From an uncultured Clostridium sp. (GTDB lineage Bacteria > Bacillota > Clostridia > Lachnospirales > Lachnospiraceae): 64,000 nt of DNA. Shown piece by piece: positions 24,840 through 34,107 of this stretch (position 1 is its first letter; each line of letters starts with the position of its first letter). A model generated the notes under the pieces. That model was not told the origin of the DNA. It did no database searches and worked only from the letters and a program-made list of their open reading frames with translations. Location: assembly GCA_947575275.1 (NCBI GenBank), contig CANPMS010000002.1, forward strand, positions 1-64,000. The letters are read 5' to 3'. The position numbers and the translations under genes are program-made.

Positions 24840-26690
24840 TCAGATGATTTCCGGCTTATAGGTTCTCATCCAGAAATCAATCTGAATTACATAGGCCATC
24901 ATTTGTGGTGCGGCCATCAGCTGCCCATACCATGGTTTTCCATAATCGGATGGGCTTGACAGGAACCGTTCTGTTTTTTTTCTGTCTAAAAACTTTAGAA
25001 TCGGTGAAGAGGAATCATTTAATATTTCCCGAACCATCCCGGCAAGAAGCGCCTCATATCCCTTGTCATAGGTCTTGGGGTAGGGAGACTTTCGGCGGAA
25101 TAAAATTTCTTCCGGGAGCTTTCCAACTCCTGCCTGCCGCAGAAGATTTTTTACGACCCCATCCTTTGCTTTCATTTCCCATGGAACATTCCAGAGATAT
25201 TCGATGATTCTGTGGTCTGCAAAGGGAACCCTGGCCTCCAGACTGCTGTACATACTGGTTCGATCCATACGGTTTAAGAGAGTCTGCATAAACCATCTGA
25301 GATTTAAATAAGAAATCTCCCGGCGTCTTGCCTCCTCCAAAGGTTCACCTGGAAGCGTTGGAACCTGAGTCAATGAAGCCTCATAGGTCTCCCGAACATA
25401 GTCCTCCATGCCAAGCTCCGCTAAAAAAGCATCAGATAATAGAACCTGACGGGCTTTTAAGTCCATAGTCCAGGGAAACGTGTGGGCGCGGAAGCAATCT
25501 TCTCTGTGGAACCATGGATACCCTCCAAAAATTTCATCGGCACATTCTCCTGTTAAAGTCACCTTGCAAAAGGGGCTTACACGGGAGCAGAAGTAAAGCA
25601 TTGACGAGTCCACATCGGCCATGGCCGGCAGGTCATGGGCCAGAACCGAATCCTTTAAAAACTCTGCCTGGGTTTCGGTGGAACATTCCAGAAAATGGTG
25701 GTCCGAATCCAGATACTTTACCATTTGCTCCACAAAGGGACGATCTTGCGAAGGCTGGAAGGAGCTGGCGTGAAAATTCTCTTTGTTTCCCACAAAATCA
25801 AAGGAAAAGGTCATAAGCCTCTTATTTTTCTTTTTCAGCTCTCGGGCGCACACGGAGGATACCAGGCTGGAGTCCAATCCGCCAGAAAGGAAGGTGCAGA
25901 TTGGCACATCAGATACCATCTGCCGTCGGATGGAGTCCTCCACCAGAAAGGCAGTTTTTTCCACCGTCTCCTCATAGCTGTCCTCATGGGGATGGCTTTC
26001 CAGTTTCCAATAGCTTTCCTGCCGGATTTCTGTGTCTGAGCAGAGAATGTAATGACCAGGAAGCACCTCGTACACATCTTTAAAGACTCCATGCCCGCTG
26101 GTTCTAGCGGGACCGATGCTGAAAATCTCGTTTAAGCCCTTCTTATCCAGCACGGGTTTGACATCTGGAAAATAGAATAATCCTTTTATTTCTGACGAAA
26201 AAATCACATGGTTGTCAGAAAATGTGTAAAACAGCGGTTTGACCCCGGCGCGATCCCGGCAGAGCATCAGGCGTTTTTTTATAGGATCCATGATGGCAAA
26301 GGCAAAGATACCGTTTAAGAGCCGGACAAAATCGGGACCGTATTCCATATAGGCGGTGAGAATAACCTCTGTATCACTGGTGGTATCAAAATGGTATCCC
26401 TTAAGGCTCAGCTCATCTCGGAGTTCTTTGGTATTGTACAATTCCCCATTATATACAATACCCCAGGTATGGCCGTCTCTGGTTTTTAACATAGGCTGTC
26501 TTCCCGTAATCAGATCAACGATGGACAGGCGTACATGGGCAAGACCAAAGTGATTGGAGAGAAAAATGCCCTGGTCGTCTGGACCGCGCCGCTTCTGTAC
26601 CCGGTTCATGGAATTTAAAATATGCTCAAAAAAGGACATTTCTTTTGTAAAATCACGCCTGGGGTGAAAAAAGCCAGATATTCCACACAT
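24840..26690 (-). CDS. asnB: Asparagine synthetase, glutamine-hydrolysing
   Basis: 616 aa. The start MCGISGFF exposes the catalytic Cys2 of the class II glutaminase domain; GIVYNGELYNTKELR and RDRAGVKPLFY follow. The synthetase half has the PP-loop FLSGGLDSSLVSS near residue 265, where ATP and aspartate are used to form asparagine. It is transcribed against almost all neighbours, with AAGGAGG 8 bases ahead of the start. The length is that of the normal enzyme. It sits in the stretch that splits tsf from pyrH. Confidence 0.95.
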   Translation of the reverse strand: MCGISGFFHPRRDFTKEMSFFEHILNSMNRVQKRRGPDDQGIFLSNHFGLAHVRLSIVDLITGRQPMLKTRDGHTWGIVYNGELYNTKELRDELSLKGYHFDTTSDTEVILTAYMEYGPDFVRLLNGIFAFAIMDPIKKRLMLCRDRAGVKPLFYTFSDNHVIFSSEIKGLFYFPDVKPVLDKKGLNEIFSIGPARTSGHGVFKDVYEVLPGHYILCSDTEIRQESYWKLESHPHEDSYEETVEKTAFLVEDSIRRQMVSDVPICTFLSGGLDSSLVSSVCARELKKKNKRLMTFSFDFVGNKENFHASSFQPSQDRPFVEQMVKYLDSDHHFLECSTETQAEFLKDSVLAHDLPAMADVDSSMLYFCSRVSPFCKVTLTGECADEIFGGYPWFHREDCFRAHTFPWTMDLKARQVLLSDAFLAELGMEDYVRETYEASLTQVPTLPGEPLEEARRREISYLNLRWFMQTLLNRMDRTSMYSSLEARVPFADHRIIEYLWNVPWEMKAKDGVVKNLLRQAGVGKLPEEILFRRKSPYPKTYDKGYEALLAGMVREILNDSSSPILKFLDRKKTERFLSSPSDYGKPWYGQLMAAPQMMAYVIQIDFWMRTYKPEII

Positions 26691-26817
26691 ATAGGGGGCC
26701 TCCTTTCAGATAGAAGAACAGGTCGATCAATAACCTGAAAATAAACACTTAATTTTATGATATGAAGAAGGGAGTAAGGTTGATACATAGTTATTGAATA
26801 ACAATAAATTCACCAGA

Positions 26818-26846
26818 TTGACATGTGCATGTCTTTTTACTATAAT
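26818..26846 (+). promoter_or_regulatory. Consensus promoter with internal palindrome
   Basis: TTGACA (26818-26823), 17 bases and TATAAT (26841-26846) match the sigma-A consensus at all 12 positions. The spacer contains GACATG-TG-CATGTC (26820-26833), a likely repressor operator that overlaps the -35 box. A second palindrome, GTTATT-G-AATAAC, lies at 26790-26802 and could serve the divergent asnB gene as well. Confidence 0.75.
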
Positions 26847-26874
26847 AATAGAAATCTTTGCTATTGGAGGAGTT

Positions 26875-28200
26875 ATGGAAAAAAAGAGGGATTTGTTTGG
26901 CTCGCGGTGGGGGTTTATTTTGTCCTGTATCGGATCAGCAGTAGGGATGGGCAATATCTGGATGTTTCCCACGCGTGTATCCAAATTCGGAGGCGGCTCT
27001 TTTTTAATTTGGTATGTCTTGTTTATTGTACTGGTGAGCGCCACAGGAGTGATTGGGGAGATGAGTTTTGGTCGCGGCACCCGGTCTGGTCCGGTAGATG
27101 CGTTTGGAGCAGCATGTGAAAAACGAGGGATACGAAAGTTCGGTGAAACGATCGGTTTGATTCCGATGCTGGGTTCTATGGCGATGGCCATTGGATACAC
27201 GGTTGTAATGGGGTGGATATTCCGGTATACAGCCGGAACGTTTACCGGGCTGACGCTGGCACCGGAATCCGTAGAGGAGTTTGCCGGCGTGTTTGGCACG
27301 GTGGCCGCCCCTTTTGGAAATAACCTATGGCAGATGATTGCAGTTACGTCGGCTTTTGCAATTTTAATTTTTGGAGTGGGAGGGGGAATTGAGCGGGCAA
27401 ATAAGGTGCTGATGCCTGTATTCTTTTTCCTGTTTTTGGGGCTTGGAATTTATATTGCTGCACAGCCGGGAGCGATTCAGGGCTATCGGTATATTTTTCG
27501 TATTGACCGTGATTTGCTTTTTGATCCCCAGGTGATTATGTATGCCATGGGGCAGGCGTTTTTCTCATTGTCTGTGGCCGGAAACGGAACATTGATTTAC
27601 GGTTCTTATCTTGGGGAAAATGAGGATATTCCGGCATCCGCCCGCAATGTGGCGTTTTTTGATACCCTGGCAGCAATGCTGGCCGCCCTTGTTATTATTC
27701 CGGCTATGGCCACCGTAGGCGCTCAGCTTGATCAGGGCGGACCGGGTCTGATGTTTATTTTCCTGCCCAATTTGTTTAAGGGGATGCTCGGCGGACGCAT
27801 CATTGCGATTATATTTTTTGTGGCAGTTTCCTTTGCGGGAATCACCTCGTTAATCAATCTCTATGAAGCTCCGATCGCCACTGTCCAGGAGAAATTCGGA
27901 TTATCCAGAAAAATGGCGTGCGTAGCTGTTGGAATAATTGGGGCAGTAGTATCTGTGGTAATTCAGGGAATTGTGTCCGGCTGGATGGATGTGCTGTCCA
28001 TTTATATCTGCCCGCTGGGGGCCGGTATCGCCAGCGTGATGTTTTTCTGGCTGTTTGGCAAACGTTATGTAGAAAGCCAGGTGAACCGGGGTCGCAAAAA
28101 ACCACTGGGAACGTGGTTTTATCCTCTTGGGAAATATGTTTTTACCGGACTTTGTTTTCTGGTGCTGGTGGTGGGAGCGGCCGTTGGCGGCATTGGATGA
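26875..28200 (+). CDS. Sodium-dependent (SNF/NSS family) transporter
   Basis: 441 aa membrane protein with about 11 hydrophobic segments. The first helix reads LSCIGSAVGMGNIWMFP, the sodium and substrate binding signature of neurotransmitter:sodium symporters such as LeuT and TnaT. It likely imports an amino acid with sodium. ATG 26875 follows TTGGAGGAG; the longer frame from 26794 overlaps the promoter and is rejected. The substrate is unknown. Confidence 0.92.
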   Translation: MEKKRDLFGSRWGFILSCIGSAVGMGNIWMFPTRVSKFGGGSFLIWYVLFIVLVSATGVIGEMSFGRGTRSGPVDAFGAACEKRGIRKFGETIGLIPMLGSMAMAIGYTVVMGWIFRYTAGTFTGLTLAPESVEEFAGVFGTVAAPFGNNLWQMIAVTSAFAILIFGVGGGIERANKVLMPVFFFLFLGLGIYIAAQPGAIQGYRYIFRIDRDLLFDPQVIMYAMGQAFFSLSVAGNGTLIYGSYLGENEDIPASARNVAFFDTLAAMLAALVIIPAMATVGAQLDQGGPGLMFIFLPNLFKGMLGGRIIAIIFFVAVSFAGITSLINLYEAPIATVQEKFGLSRKMACVAVGIIGAVVSVVIQGIVSGWMDVLSIYICPLGAGIASVMFFWLFGKRYVESQVNRGRKKPLGTWFYPLGKYVFTGLCFLVLVVGAAVGGIG

Positions 28201-28219
28201 CGTAGAGGTGGCTGGGGAT

Positions 28220-28894
28220 ATGGAAACAAGGATTTATATGCTGGATATGACGCTTCCGGAAGAAAAAATTTCGGATGGATTATTTAAAGAAGCCCAGTGC
28301 CTTTCTCAGCAACGTCAAAAAAAAATTAGGGCGCTCCGCTTCGGGAAGGACAGGCTGCTATCACTGGGAGCGGGAATTCTTTTGAAGATTGGGCTGGAGC
28401 GGTACGGAATTTCAGAGCGGGAAGCGGTAATCTGCCTTGGAGAGCATGGGAAACCATATCTGCGGGATTATCCGAACCTTCATTTTAATCTTTCCCACTC
28501 AGAATCTATGGTGATGGCGGCATTTTCAGATGTTCCGGTAGGCTGTGACGTGGAAAAAATCGGGGAAGCAAGATTACCGGTTGCGCACCGCTTTTTTGCA
28601 CCGGAAGAGCTGAAAAGATTAGAGCAGGCGCCGCCGGGAGAAGAGAGGAACCGCCTCTTTTTTCGTTTCTGGACACTGAAGGAAAGTGTTTTGAAGGCAA
28701 CGGGAAATGGTATGACGCTGCCAATGGATAGTTTTACAATTATCCCCGGGGAGCCGGTTTCTATATGCGGCGGCACTTATGATTTTTGCGAATATAACCT
28801 TCCTGAATATCAGGCGGCGCTATGCAGAAAGACAGATGTCCAGGGGGCTGGAGACATTTTTTTCTCTTTTCAAAAAATGCAAGATGTGATATGA
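28220..28894 (+). CDS. Sfp-type 4'-phosphopantetheinyl transferase
   Basis: 224 aa, cytoplasmic. The family motifs are in order: FNLSHSESMVMAAFSD, VGCDVEKIGEAR (metal-binding Asp-x-Glu) and FFRFWTLKESVLKATGNG. Such enzymes move phosphopantetheine from CoA to carrier proteins. Sfp-type members usually serve nonribosomal peptide or polyketide synthases, but none lies in this window. It begins 19 bases after the transporter gene; the longer frame overlaps that gene and is not used. Confidence 0.9.
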   Translation: METRIYMLDMTLPEEKISDGLFKEAQCLSQQRQKKIRALRFGKDRLLSLGAGILLKIGLERYGISEREAVICLGEHGKPYLRDYPNLHFNLSHSESMVMAAFSDVPVGCDVEKIGEARLPVAHRFFAPEELKRLEQAPPGEERNRLFFRFWTLKESVLKATGNGMTLPMDSFTIIPGEPVSICGGTYDFCEYNLPEYQAALCRKTDVQGAGDIFFSFQKMQDVI

Positions 28895-28953
28895 TGGTTA
28901 AAAAGCAAGGAGCCATATTTACAAATTGCTGACAGAAGGAGAAATAAATCCCA

Positions 28954-29658
28954 ATGGAGATAAGACGCGTATTTTTAAAATTGAGCGGAGAGGCACTTGT
29001 GGGGGCGAAAAAGTCTGGATTTGATGAGGCGACCGTAAAGGGGGTTGCAGCACAGGTAAAGCGTTCTATGGATACGGGTGTGGAAATTGGTATCGTGATC
29101 GGCGGAGGAAATTTCTGGCGCGGGCGTACCAGTGAATCAATCGACAGAACAAAGGCAGACCAGATCGGCATGCTGGCGACTGTGATGAATTGTATTTATG
29201 TGTCTGAGATTTTTCGAAGCGCAGGAATGGAGACGGAGATTCTGACTCCGTTTGCCTGTGGGTCTATGACAAAGCTGTTTTCCAAGGACAGGGCAAATAA
29301 ATATTTTCGACAGGGCAAAGTAGTATTTTTTGCAGGCGGAACAGGGCATCCCTATTTCTCTACGGATACCGGAGTTACTTTGCGTGCAGTGGAGATGGAT
29401 GCAGACTGTATTCTGCTGGCCAAGTCCATCGACGGAATATACGACAGTGATCCGGCTAAGAATCCCAATGCGAAACGCTATGACTCCATCAGCATTCAGG
29501 AAGTAATTGATAAAAAGCTGGAGGTTATGGATTTAACAGCATCGATTATGTGTATGGAACATAAAATTCCTATGGCAGTATTTGACTTGAATGAAAAAGA
29601 CAGCATTTCCAATGCAATGCAGGGAAAAATAAACGGTACAATCGTAACCGTGGAATAA
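28954..29658 (+). CDS. pyrH: UMP kinase
   Basis: 234 aa. LKLSGEALVGAKKSGFD, IGIVIGGGNFWRGR and AVEMDADCILLAKSIDGIYD are the signatures of bacterial UMP kinase of the amino-acid-kinase fold, which makes UDP for RNA, DNA and cell-wall sugars. AGAAGGAG lies ahead of the ATG. It is the first gene of the run to polC, but its usual upstream partners rpsB-tsf are 9.3 kb away. Confidence 0.97.
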   Translation: MEIRRVFLKLSGEALVGAKKSGFDEATVKGVAAQVKRSMDTGVEIGIVIGGGNFWRGRTSESIDRTKADQIGMLATVMNCIYVSEIFRSAGMETEILTPFACGSMTKLFSKDRANKYFRQGKVVFFAGGTGHPYFSTDTGVTLRAVEMDADCILLAKSIDGIYDSDPAKNPNAKRYDSISIQEVIDKKLEVMDLTASIMCMEHKIPMAVFDLNEKDSISNAMQGKINGTIVTVE

Positions 29659-29670
29659 CAGGAGGATATT

Positions 29671-30225
29671 ATGCAGGAACAGTTAAAGATATATGAGGAG
29701 AAAATGGAGAAGTCCCTGGAGGTTCTGCTGGATGAGTATGCCTCGATTCGTGCAGGCCGTGCCAACCCCCATGTGCTGGACAAGCTGAGAGTGGATTATT
29801 ATGGGACACCAACCCCGATTCAGCAGATTGGTAACGTAAGCGTCCCAGAGGCTCGTATGATTGTAATTCAGCCCTGGGAGAAATCTCTTCTGAAAGCGAT
29901 TGAGAAAGCAATTCTCACTTCCGATTTAGGAATCAACCCCACCAATGACGGTAATGTGGTTCGTCTTGTGTTCCCGGAACTGACTGAAGAGCGAAGAAAA
30001 GATCTGGCCAAGGATGTGAAAAAGAAGGGAGAGGCGGCAAAGATTGCTGTTCGCAATATCCGCCGTGATGCCAACGATAACTTTAAAAAGATGGAGAAAG
30101 CCGGAGATTTATCTGAAGATGATTTAAAACTGGGTGAGGAGAAAATCCAGAAGCTTACCGATAAAATGATCGAGAAGATTGATAAGGCAATCGATACAAA
30201 AACCAAAGAAATTATGACTGTATAA
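29671..30225 (+). CDS. frr: Ribosome recycling factor
   Basis: 184 aa, the normal size. The conserved [19 protein letters not shown] and [20 protein letters not shown] are visible, followed by the helical domain. With EF-G it splits the ribosome after termination. It lies 12 bases after pyrH, with AGGAGG at the start. Confidence 0.98.
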   Translation: MQEQLKIYEEKMEKSLEVLLDEYASIRAGRANPHVLDKLRVDYYGTPTPIQQIGNVSVPEARMIVIQPWEKSLLKAIEKAILTSDLGINPTNDGNVVRLVFPELTEERRKDLAKDVKKKGEAAKIAVRNIRRDANDNFKKMEKAGDLSEDDLKLGEEKIQKLTDKMIEKIDKAIDTKTKEIMTV

Positions 30226-30306
30226 TTGATTCAAAACAGCCGGAAACAAAAGTTTAAAAAGGGGGCAGGGGGAATCCCTGTCCTTCTGTTGTATAGGAGG
30301 ATAACA

Positions 30307-31029
30307 ATGACAGATAGCCTGCAGAATATGTCGATACCAGAGCATATTGCACTGATTCTGGATGGAAATGGACGCTGGGCAAAAAAGCGCGGTCTTCCCC
30401 GATCCATAGGGCACAAAGAAGGCTGTGTGACGGTGGAGAAAACCGTGGAGCTGGCAGCACGGATGGGGATAAAATATCTGACCGTTTACGGTTTTTCCAC
30501 AGAGAACTGGAAGCGCTCTGCTGATGAGGTGGGGGCTTTGATGAAGCTTTTCCGCTATTATATGGTACGGCTTTTAAAAATTGCCTCTGCAAATAATGTG
30601 CGGGTTCGCATGATTGGAGAGCGCAACAGATTTGACCAGGATATTATTGATGGTATTAACCGCCTGGAAGAGGAGACCAAAGGCAACACGGGTCTCACCT
30701 TTGTGATTGCGGTTAACTATGGGGGGCGCGACGAGATTACACGAGCCGTAAAGCGGCTTGCCGGGGACTGCGCCGTGGGAAATCAGCGTGCGGATCTGAT
30801 CACAGAGCAGCTATTGGAATCGTATCTGGACACGGCAGGGATGCCGGATCCGGATCTGTTGATTCGGACCAGTGGAGAGCTGAGGCTGTCCAATTATCTT
30901 TTGTGGCAGCTTGCCTATACAGAGATTTATGTGACAGATTGCCTGTGGCCGGATTTTAACCGGCAGGAGCTGGAGAAGGCAATTATTGCATACAACAAAC
31001 GTGACCGGAGATACGGAAGCGTCAAGTAG
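30307..31029 (+). CDS. uppS: Undecaprenyl diphosphate synthase
   Basis: 240 aa cis-prenyltransferase making the C55 lipid carrier for peptidoglycan. The N-terminal motif HIALILDGNGRWAKKRG carries the catalytic Asp; GHKEG and FSTENWKRS follow, and the end has the RTSGELRLSNYLLWQ and TDCLWPDF boxes. ATG 30307 has ATAGGAGGA upstream; the frame open from 30226 has no such site. Confidence 0.97.
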   Translation: MTDSLQNMSIPEHIALILDGNGRWAKKRGLPRSIGHKEGCVTVEKTVELAARMGIKYLTVYGFSTENWKRSADEVGALMKLFRYYMVRLLKIASANNVRVRMIGERNRFDQDIIDGINRLEEETKGNTGLTFVIAVNYGGRDEITRAVKRLAGDCAVGNQRADLITEQLLESYLDTAGMPDPDLLIRTSGELRLSNYLLWQLAYTEIYVTDCLWPDFNRQELEKAIIAYNKRDRRYGSVK

Positions 31030-31045
31030 GGCAGAGGAGGGCCAG

Positions 31046-31846
31046 ATGTTTACGAAACGGTTGATTAGTGGTATTATTCTGGTGATTCTTGCTATCATAA
31101 TAGTGGGGCGCGGAGGAATGCTGCTCTATGTGGCGACAGCATCCATCTCCATCATTGGCTTGTTTGAATTGTATCGTGTTCTTAAAATCGAGAAAAATGC
31201 TCTGGGCATAGTGGGCTATCTGACTGCTGCTGCTTACTATGGGCTGGTGTGGCACGATGGACATCAATATGTGACCCTGATGGCGATTGCAGCGCTTATG
31301 GTGCTGATGAGCCTTTATGTATTCACGTTTCCCAAGTATAGGACGGAGGAAGTGGCGGCGGCGTTTTTTGGTATATTTTATGCCGCAGTCATGCTATCTT
31401 ATCTCTATCAGGTGCGTGCCATGACGGATGGAAGGTATCTGGTGTGGTTGATTTTTATCAGTTCCTGGGGGTGTGATACCAGTGCTTACTGTGTGGGAAT
31501 GCTGTTGGGAAAACATAAGCTTGCACCGATCTTAAGCCCAAAGAAATCTATTGAGGGAGCTTTGGGCGGCGTGATAGGGTCTGCACTTTTGGGATATGTT
31601 TTTGCAGCAGTGTTTGGTTCACGCATGGAGGAGGTGCAAAATCCTCAGGTCGCCTGTGCCATCGCCTGTGCCATTGCGGCGGTGATTTCCCAAATTGGAG
31701 ATCTGGCGGCTTCTGCAATCAAGCGGAATCACGGTATTAAAGATTATGGACATCTGATTCCGGGGCATGGCGGTATCCTTGACCGGTTTGACAGTATGCT
31801 GTTTACTGCTCCGGCAATTTTCTTTGCCCTGACCTTCCTGCGATGA
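31046..31846 (+). CDS. cdsA: Phosphatidate cytidylyltransferase
   Basis: 266 aa membrane enzyme making CDP-diacylglycerol. About eight hydrophobic segments are seen, and the C-terminal signature reads KRNHGIKDYGHLIPGHGGIL then DRFDS, the CdsA family mark with its catalytic Asp. ATG 31046 is preceded by GAGGAGGG; the longer frame overlaps uppS. Confidence 0.95.
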   Translation: MFTKRLISGIILVILAIIIVGRGGMLLYVATASISIIGLFELYRVLKIEKNALGIVGYLTAAAYYGLVWHDGHQYVTLMAIAALMVLMSLYVFTFPKYRTEEVAAAFFGIFYAAVMLSYLYQVRAMTDGRYLVWLIFISSWGCDTSAYCVGMLLGKHKLAPILSPKKSIEGALGGVIGSALLGYVFAAVFGSRMEEVQNPQVACAIACAIAAVISQIGDLAASAIKRNHGIKDYGHLIPGHGGILDRFDSMLFTAPAIFFALTFLR

Positions 31847-31865
31847 AATAAGGAGAGACATACTT

Positions 31866-33008
31866 ATGAAAAAACTTGCGATTTTGGGTTCCACCGGCTC
31901 CATCGGCACACAGACTTTAGAAGTGGTGGAGCAGAATGGTGATATAGAGGTGACGGCGCTGGCGGCCGGGAGCAATATTACGCTTTTAGAACAACAAATT
32001 CGGAGATTCCATCCGTCTCTTGTCTGTGTTTTTGATGAAAAAGAGGCAGGAAAGCTAAAGGCTTCGGTCCGTGATCTGAGTGTAAAAATTGTCTCCGGCA
32101 TGGAGGGGCTTTTGGAGGTGGCCACGGAGCCTCAAAGTGAGATGCTTGTGACAGCCATTGTGGGCATGATTGGAATCCGCCCGACTATTGCAGCTATGGA
32201 GGCGGGCAAGGATATTGCCCTTGCCAATAAGGAGACGCTTGTGACAGCAGGACATCTTATTATGCCCCTGGCAAAAAAGCTGGGAATCAAAATCCTGCCG
32301 GTGGACAGTGAGCACAGTGCAATTTTCCAGAGCTTAAATGGGGAAAATAAAAAAGAGCTTCATAAAATCCTTTTGACAGCTTCCGGAGGCCCATTCCGGG
32401 GGTGGACTTTGCAGCAGCTGGAGGGGGTAAAAGTGGAGGATGCCCTAAGGCACCCCAACTGGGCTATGGGAAAAAAGATTACCATCGACTCCTCCACTAT
32501 GGTAAACAAAGGACTGGAAGTGATAGAGGCAAGGTGGCTGTTTGGTGTGGAGATGAATCAGGTTCAGGTTGTGGTGCAGCCACAGAGCGTAATTCACTCT
32601 ATGGTGGAATTTGAGGATGGGGCAGTGATTGCCCAGCTGGGAACACCTGATATGAAGCTTCCGATTCAATATGCTCTCTATTATCCACAGCGTCGTTTTC
32701 TCCCGGGAGAGCGTCTTGATTTTTCCAAGATGGGGAAAATTACATTTGAAGCTCCTGATACGGAGGTGTTCAGAGGGCTGAAGCTGGCATATGATGCCGG
32801 AGAGCGAGGCGGAACGCTGCCGACGGTATACAATGCAGCCAACGAGTGTGCAGTGGAGAAATTTTTGAGACGTGAGATTCCCTATCTGTCGATTATTAAA
32901 ATCATTGAGTCTGCCATGGCTCACCACAAGGTCACAGACAATCCTGACGTGGCACAAGTTCTGGCGGCAGAGCAGGAAACATATGACTATATAGAAAGCA
33001 GGTGGTAG
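31866..33008 (+). CDS. dxr: 1-deoxy-D-xylulose 5-phosphate reductoisomerase
   Basis: 380 aa. NADPH-binding GSTGSIGTQTLEVV starts the protein; LANKETLVTAG, PVDSEHSAIFQ and HPNWAMGKKITIDSSTM are the substrate and metal binding regions. It catalyses the first committed step of the MEP isoprenoid pathway, feeding uppS among others. It lies 19 bases after cdsA. Confidence 0.97.
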   Translation: MKKLAILGSTGSIGTQTLEVVEQNGDIEVTALAAGSNITLLEQQIRRFHPSLVCVFDEKEAGKLKASVRDLSVKIVSGMEGLLEVATEPQSEMLVTAIVGMIGIRPTIAAMEAGKDIALANKETLVTAGHLIMPLAKKLGIKILPVDSEHSAIFQSLNGENKKELHKILLTASGGPFRGWTLQQLEGVKVEDALRHPNWAMGKKITIDSSTMVNKGLEVIEARWLFGVEMNQVQVVVQPQSVIHSMVEFEDGAVIAQLGTPDMKLPIQYALYYPQRRFLPGERLDFSKMGKITFEAPDTEVFRGLKLAYDAGERGGTLPTVYNAANECAVEKFLRREIPYLSIIKIIESAMAHHKVTDNPDVAQVLAAEQETYDYIESRW

Positions 33009-33009
33009 A

Positions 33010-34077
33010 TTGCTGAATATTCTTACTGCGATATTGCTGTTTGGCTTTATCGTATTAATACATGAATTTGGACATTTTCTTCTGGCAAAGCTGAACGGTA
33101 TCTGTGTGGTGGAGTTCTCTGTGGGCATGGGGCCGAGGCTTTTGAGCTTTACGAGAGGGGAGACAAAATATTCTTTAAAATGTCTGCCTTTTGGAGGTTC
33201 CTGTATGATGCTTGGTGAGGATTCGGAAAATCCCGATCCAAGAGCATTTGCGGGAAAAACGGCTTTGGCACGGTTTTTAGTGATTGCGGCAGGGCCGGTA
33301 TTTAACTTTATTCTGGCCTTTCTCTTTGCCCTGATTATTGTAGCTCAGGTGGGCCATGACAGCCCGGTGCTCCATGGCGTGGCAGACGGCTCTCCTGCTC
33401 AGGAGGCAGGACTTATGGCCGGAGATAAAATTCTACGGATTAATAACAGAAAGGTGACCGCATACCGCGATGTGATACTCTATACTTTCGTTCATCCTGG
33501 TGAGCAGGTTACGATCCAGTATAGTCGTCCGTTGGATGGAAGCCGGGAAAACGGCAGCGCAGCTAAGAGGCATACTGCAGTCATAACACCGGAATATAAC
33601 AGTGAGAGCCAATCTTATATGCTGGGGGTATCGTTTGGTGGTTATCAGCCGGTTCATGGCATATTGGAACTTTTGCGTTATGGCGCCTATGAGGTGAAAT
33701 ACTGTATCACCTCCACATTTGACAGTATTGGCATGATGCTGCGCAAAAAAATAAGCGTTGATGATGCTGTGACGGGACCGGTAGGAATTGTAAGCATGGT
33801 GGGCGAGACCGTGGAGCAGGGACGTCAGGAGGGCGCCAGGGCAGTGCTTTTAGTGGTTTCACAATGGATTCTGCTGTTAAGCTCCAGCCTTGGAATTATG
33901 AATCTGCTTCCTATACCGGCTCTGGACGGTGGGCGGCTTTTATTCATTCTGATTGAACTGGTGCGCGGCAAGCCTATGGATCCGGAAAAAGAAGGAATGG
34001 TACATCTTGCTGGGATGATGTTTCTTATGGCGCTCATGGTTCTTGTTCTGTTTAACGATATACGGCGGCTGTTTTAG
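33010..34077 (+). CDS. rseP: Site-2 protease RseP
   Basis: 355 aa intramembrane zinc metalloprotease. The first helix contains HEFGH (zinc ligands), a PDZ domain lies near residues 115-200, and the second catalytic motif is NLLPIPALDGGRLLF near 298. It starts with TTG only one base after the dxr stop, which signals coupling. In Gram-positives such proteases cleave anti-sigma factors and clear signal peptides. Confidence 0.94.
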   Translation: MLNILTAILLFGFIVLIHEFGHFLLAKLNGICVVEFSVGMGPRLLSFTRGETKYSLKCLPFGGSCMMLGEDSENPDPRAFAGKTALARFLVIAAGPVFNFILAFLFALIIVAQVGHDSPVLHGVADGSPAQEAGLMAGDKILRINNRKVTAYRDVILYTFVHPGEQVTIQYSRPLDGSRENGSAAKRHTAVITPEYNSESQSYMLGVSFGGYQPVHGILELLRYGAYEVKYCITSTFDSIGMMLRKKISVDDAVTGPVGIVSMVGETVEQGRQEGARAVLLVVSQWILLLSSSLGIMNLLPIPALDGGRLLFILIELVRGKPMDPEKEGMVHLAGMMFLMALMVLVLFNDIRRLF

Positions 34078-34107
34078 CAATTCTGCCGGGAAAAAAGAGG
34101 AGTTTTT

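Noticed and set aside
26727-27299. 190-aa reverse-strand frame opposite the sodium symporter
   Set aside because: The plus strand holds the clear SNF signature and a consensus promoter; the reverse frame has no family features.
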